Assembly (NCBI GenBank): GCA_937967465.1
Contig: CALBSW010000179.1
Location: 1 to 10,880 of the forward strand
Direction: 5' to 3'
Source of the DNA: an uncultured Flavobacteriales bacterium
GTDB taxonomy: Bacteria > Bacteroidota > Bacteroidia > Flavobacteriales_D > Sanyastnellaceae
DNA: 10,880 nucleotides
Position 1 is the first letter of the stretch; each line of letters begins with the position of its first letter. Shown piece by piece: positions 8,748-10,880 of this stretch. The position numbers and the translations under genes are program-made. The notes below the pieces were generated by a model that had not been told where the DNA came from, did not search any database, and saw only the letters and a program-made list of their open reading frames with translations.

Positions 8748-9025
8748 GCGGGATGGTCCGGCCAAGCCGACCTGCGGTGGTGCTCGGCCTCGCCGCCTTG
8801 GCGATGCTGATGGTGGATTGCAGTCCGCACCGCCACGTGCACCGTCCGAAGCGCAAGCGCAAGCCGAAGTGCAAGACGTGCCCCTCGTTCTCGATGGAGG
8901 CACCGGCGCGTCGCGGGGTATCTTCGCGGCAAATTCCGCACAACCCCACTGCGCCATGGCCCAACACGACCACACCTACGCCGTCATCATGGCCGGCGGC
9001 GTCGGGTCCCGCTTCTGGCCGATGA
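8744..9025 (+). CDS. Small putative lipoprotein, basic, with CxxC
   Basis: A 93-residue frame that I cannot assign to a named family. It starts at an ATG overlapping the fumC stop (ATGA), with a second in-frame ATG at 8753. A short basic N-terminus (VRPSRP) is followed by a hydrophobic stretch at residues 11-24 and then C26. This resembles a lipoprotein signal peptide, although D at the -1 position is atypical. Next comes a strongly basic, histidine- and lysine-rich segment (HRHVHRPKRKRKPKCKTC) with C43 and C46. The proline-, serine- and threonine-rich tail from about residue 55 overlaps the manC start by 70 bases in another frame, and its sequence may be only a by-product of manC. If real, it would sit at a membrane facing the periplasm or surface. 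It fills what would otherwise be a 208-base gap. Confidence 0.5.
8919..8926 (+). promoter_or_regulatory. Putative -7 promoter box of manC (TATCTTCG)
   Basis: TATCTTCG ends 29 bases before the manC ATG. It lies in CGCGGGGTATCTTCGC, the same 16 bases found before leuS. It is inside the small lipoprotein frame, so manC may be transcribed both from here and from the fumC side. Promoter function is inferred. Confidence 0.5.
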
Positions 9026-10050
9026 GCCGTTCGGCACGGCCGAAGCAATTTCTCGACATCCTCGACCGCGGGCGGACCCTCATTCAGATGACGGCCGACC
9101 GGTTGTCCTCCCGCATTCCGCTGGAGCGCACGTACATCGTGACCAATGCGCGGTACAAGCAGGACATCTTGGACCAGCTTCCGGGCATGCCCGAAGACCA
9201 GATCCTGTGCGAACCCTTCATGCGCAACACCGCTCCTTGCTTGGCCTACGCGGCACACCGCATCGCGGCCCGAGACGCTTCCGCCACCATGGTGGTGGCT
9301 CCGGCTGACCACCTGATTGAGGACGAGGCGGGCTTTCTCGATGTGTTGGAGGTCGCCGTGGTACGTGCGTCGGAGACCAACCAGCTGTTGACGCTGGGCA
9401 TCACGCCCACCCGGCCCGATACGGGGTACGGCTACATCCAGTTTGAGGACTTGCCGGGTGCGGAGGACGCGCGGTTGCGCCAAGTGAAGACCTTCACGGA
9501 GAAGCCGCATTTGGAGTTGGCCGAGCAGTTCATTGCATCGGGTGACTTCTGTTGGAATGCCGGCATTTTCGTGTGGTCGGTACAGACCATCCTCGACCGG
9601 TTCGAGGACCAACTTCCCGACTTGCATGCCCTCTTCGAAGAGCACAAGGCCGACCTCGGAACGGACCGGGAGGACGAAGCGGTGCGGGCCATCTATGGTG
9701 CCGCCGAGAACATCAGCATCGACTACGGCATCATGGAGAAGGCGCCCAATGTGGGCGTGGTGCTCGGCGAGTACGGTTGGAGCGACCTCGGAACTTGGGG
9801 ATCCCTCTACGACAAGCTGGACAAGGATGGGGACGGCCATGCCATCACTGGCGCGACACTCATGCAAGAGGACGCCAAAGGCCTGATGGTGGCGGCGGAG
9901 GGCAAGAAGCTCGTCGTGGCCAAAGGACTGGAGGACTTCATTGTGGTGGATACGCCGGATGCGTTGCTCATTTGTCCGCGCAATGAGGAGCAATGGGTCA
10001 AGCAAATGGTGGCCCGCCTGAAGACGGAAAAGGGAGAACCCCTCGTTTGA
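8956..10050 (+). CDS. manC: Mannose-1-phosphate guanylyltransferase
   Basis: Makes GDP-mannose from mannose-1-phosphate and GTP, feeding mannose or fucose into surface polysaccharide and glycans. The 364-residue product is a single nucleotidyltransferase domain. It has the GTP-binding signature MAGGVGSRFWPMSRSARPKQF at about 12-32 (K30), EPFMRNTAPC at 86-95, APADHLI with metal-site D118, FTEKP with E182-K183 and WNAGIF at 200-205. It is complete for the short form and lacks the phosphomannose isomerase cupin domain of the bifunctional AlgA/ManC enzymes. The frame is open upstream to 8818, but the ATG at 8956 places the signature where it belongs and follows a TATCTTCG box. No other sugar-nucleotide gene is adjacent. 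It is followed by hairpins. GDP-mannose specificity is inferred from overall family resemblance. Confidence 0.94.
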   Translation: MAQHDHTYAVIMAGGVGSRFWPMSRSARPKQFLDILDRGRTLIQMTADRLSSRIPLERTYIVTNARYKQDILDQLPGMPEDQILCEPFMRNTAPCLAYAAHRIAARDASATMVVAPADHLIEDEAGFLDVLEVAVVRASETNQLLTLGITPTRPDTGYGYIQFEDLPGAEDARLRQVKTFTEKPHLELAEQFIASGDFCWNAGIFVWSVQTILDRFEDQLPDLHALFEEHKADLGTDREDEAVRAIYGAAENISIDYGIMEKAPNVGVVLGEYGWSDLGTWGSLYDKLDKDGDGHAITGATLMQEDAKGLMVAAEGKKLVVAKGLEDFIVVDTPDALLICPRNEEQWVKQMVARLKTEKGEPLV

Positions 10051-10051
10051 A

Positions 10052-10092
10052 CTGCGCCAAACGCAGCGCACCACGCGGAGCTGCGTGGTGCG
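10052..10092 (+). terminator. Tandem hairpins just after manC, possible terminator
   Basis: Starting one base after the manC stop, CTGCG (10052-10056) can pair with CGCAG (10062-10066). Directly after it, CGCACCACGC (10067-10076) pairs perfectly with GCGTGGTGCG (10083-10092) around a six-base loop. The ten-pair GC-rich stem is strong, but no T-run follows, so it is not a classical intrinsic terminator. It may stop transcription in another way or protect the 3' end. Confidence 0.5.
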
Positions 10093-10265
10093 GTGACGTG
10101 TATGTCGAGATGTATGTTGTCGCAATCGGGGCCGGCTTGCGTTGCGCCGCGTCGGTCGGGGACCTTGCCGCCGATCGATGGTGTGAAAGTGGGGTGGAAC
10201 CGGGCCGTGGACATTGATGGGCGTTCTGCATCGGGATGACCTTCATCATCGCCCGGCCGGCTCCG

Positions 10266-10273
10266 TACCTTCG
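10266..10273 (+). promoter_or_regulatory. Putative -7 promoter box of the mlaE-like gene (TACCTTCG)
   Basis: TACCTTCG fits TAnnTTYG and ends ten bases before the permease ATG, giving a very short leader. It lies at the end of the 233-base spacer after manC. That spacer otherwise shows only the two hairpins and no convincing gene. The placement supports an independent transcript for the permease. Confidence 0.45.
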
Positions 10274-10283
10274 TTCACACCGC

Positions 10284-10880
10284 ATGGGCATCCTCCTTCA
10301 CATCGGACGCTATTTCAGTTTTCTCGCGGAGGCCTTGCGCCGACCGCAGAAAGGACGCGTCTTCGCCCAGGCGACCCTTGTCGAGTTGGAGGCCATCGGG
10401 GTTCAGAGCGTGGGCATTGTGGCCTTGCTGAGCCTCTTCATGGGCGCGGTCATTGCCATTCAAACGGCCCACCAGGTGAGCGGTTGGATTCCGGCCTACA
10501 CCATTGGATTCACTGTTCGGCAGACGATGATCCTCGAGTTCGCCCCGACCATCATTCCCGTCATCCTGTCCGGAAAAGTGGGATCCAACATCGCCTCTCA
10601 AATCGGGACGATGCAGGTGACGGAGCAAATTGATGCACTGGAAGTCATGGGGGTCCGAAGCGTGTCCCACCTCGTCCTGCCCAAGTTGCTCGCCGCGCTG
10701 CTGATTTTCCCCTTCCTCGTCATCATTTCCATGGTGCTGGGCATTGGCGCGGGGGCCTTCATTTGCGACTTCGCGGCGCTCAGCACCTTCGCTGATTTCA
10801 AATACGGGATTCAAGTGGACTTCCGGGCTTTCGACGTGGCTTACGCGCTCATCAAGATCTGTGTCTTCGTAGTCATCCTC
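10284..10880 (+). CDS. mlaE: MlaE-type ABC transporter permease (3' end cut by the window edge)
   Basis: Inner-membrane permease of the MlaE/YrbE family, which with an ATPase (MlaF type) and an MCE-domain protein (MlaD type) moves phospholipids between the membranes of Gram-negative bacteria. The first 199 residues are present, out of about 245-260 for the family. A short amphipathic N-terminus leads to the membrane segment SVGIVALLSLFMGAVIAIQ (42-60). The loop signature EQIDALEVMG at 114-123 is diagnostic, after GSNIASQIGTM. Further membrane segments lie at about 133-162 and from about 184 onward. The ATG at 10284 gives the usual start distance to the first segment. The partner genes would be expected just downstream, outside the window. 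The transported lipid is inferred from the family. Confidence 0.92.
   Translation, partial: MGILLHIGRYFSFLAEALRRPQKGRVFAQATLVELEAIGVQSVGIVALLSLFMGAVIAIQTAHQVSGWIPAYTIGFTVRQTMILEFAPTIIPVILSGKVGSNIASQIGTMQVTEQIDALEVMGVRSVSHLVLPKLLAALLIFPFLVIISMVLGIGAGAFICDFAALSTFADFKYGIQVDFRAFDVAYALIKICVFVVIL

Noticed and set aside
10051..10283. A possible tRNA or small RNA in the manC-permease spacer
   Set aside because: Beyond the two hairpins I found no cloverleaf, no T-loop sequence like GGTTCGAATCC and no other convincing structure.
9993..10291. Short frames in the spacer between manC and the permease gene
   Set aside because: The plus-strand frame starts inside manC and runs through the hairpins. The minus-strand frame has low-complexity basic sequence. 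Neither has a family-like feature.

Overview
The window is a dense stretch of chromosomal housekeeping genes from a GC-rich member of the Bacteroidota, probably Flavobacteriales-like. Four things point that way. The leucyl-tRNA synthetase carries the insertion seen in Bacteroidota LeuRS. There is a repeat-rich DUF349 protein. Start codons mostly lack Shine-Dalgarno sequences. Several starts are preceded by the Bacteroidota -7 promoter box TAnnTTTG, here mostly in the form TAnnTTCG. No phage, transposon, CRISPR, tRNA or rRNA was seen, and no defence or biosynthetic cluster, so I do not think a large undescribed system is present.

Layout. Positions 1-2710 (minus) hold leuS, nearly complete and cut only at its C-terminal end. 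Diverging from it are a polysaccharide deacetylase (2802-3491, GTG start) and a stand-alone response-regulator receiver (3529-3990). The receiver overlaps, tail to tail, a minus-strand gene for a 577-residue protein with five DUF349 repeats (3947-5680). Head to head with that gene starts recX (5741-6220). A tightly packed plus-strand run follows: recX, prfB (6232-7338), fumC (7356-8747), a small putative lipoprotein overlapping the fumC stop (8744-9025), and manC (8956-10050). After manC come two hairpins and a 233-base spacer, then an MlaE-type ABC transporter permease (10284 onward) that runs off the window.

Functional picture. The genes serve translation (LeuRS, RF2), the TCA cycle (fumarase), control of recombination (RecX), and cell-envelope work: the deacetylase, GDP-mannose synthesis for surface polysaccharide, phospholipid transport, and possibly the small lipoprotein. 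Apart from tight spacing there is no sign that they form one pathway.

Most worth a second look: the recurring GC-adapted -7 box, the loss of the programmed frameshift in prfB, the small cysteine-containing lipoprotein frame between fumC and manC, the mutually overlapping 5' ends of recX and the DUF349 gene, and competing hairpins after manC. Much of the coding DNA has long open frames on the opposite strand; these are judged to be by-products of GC-rich codon use.
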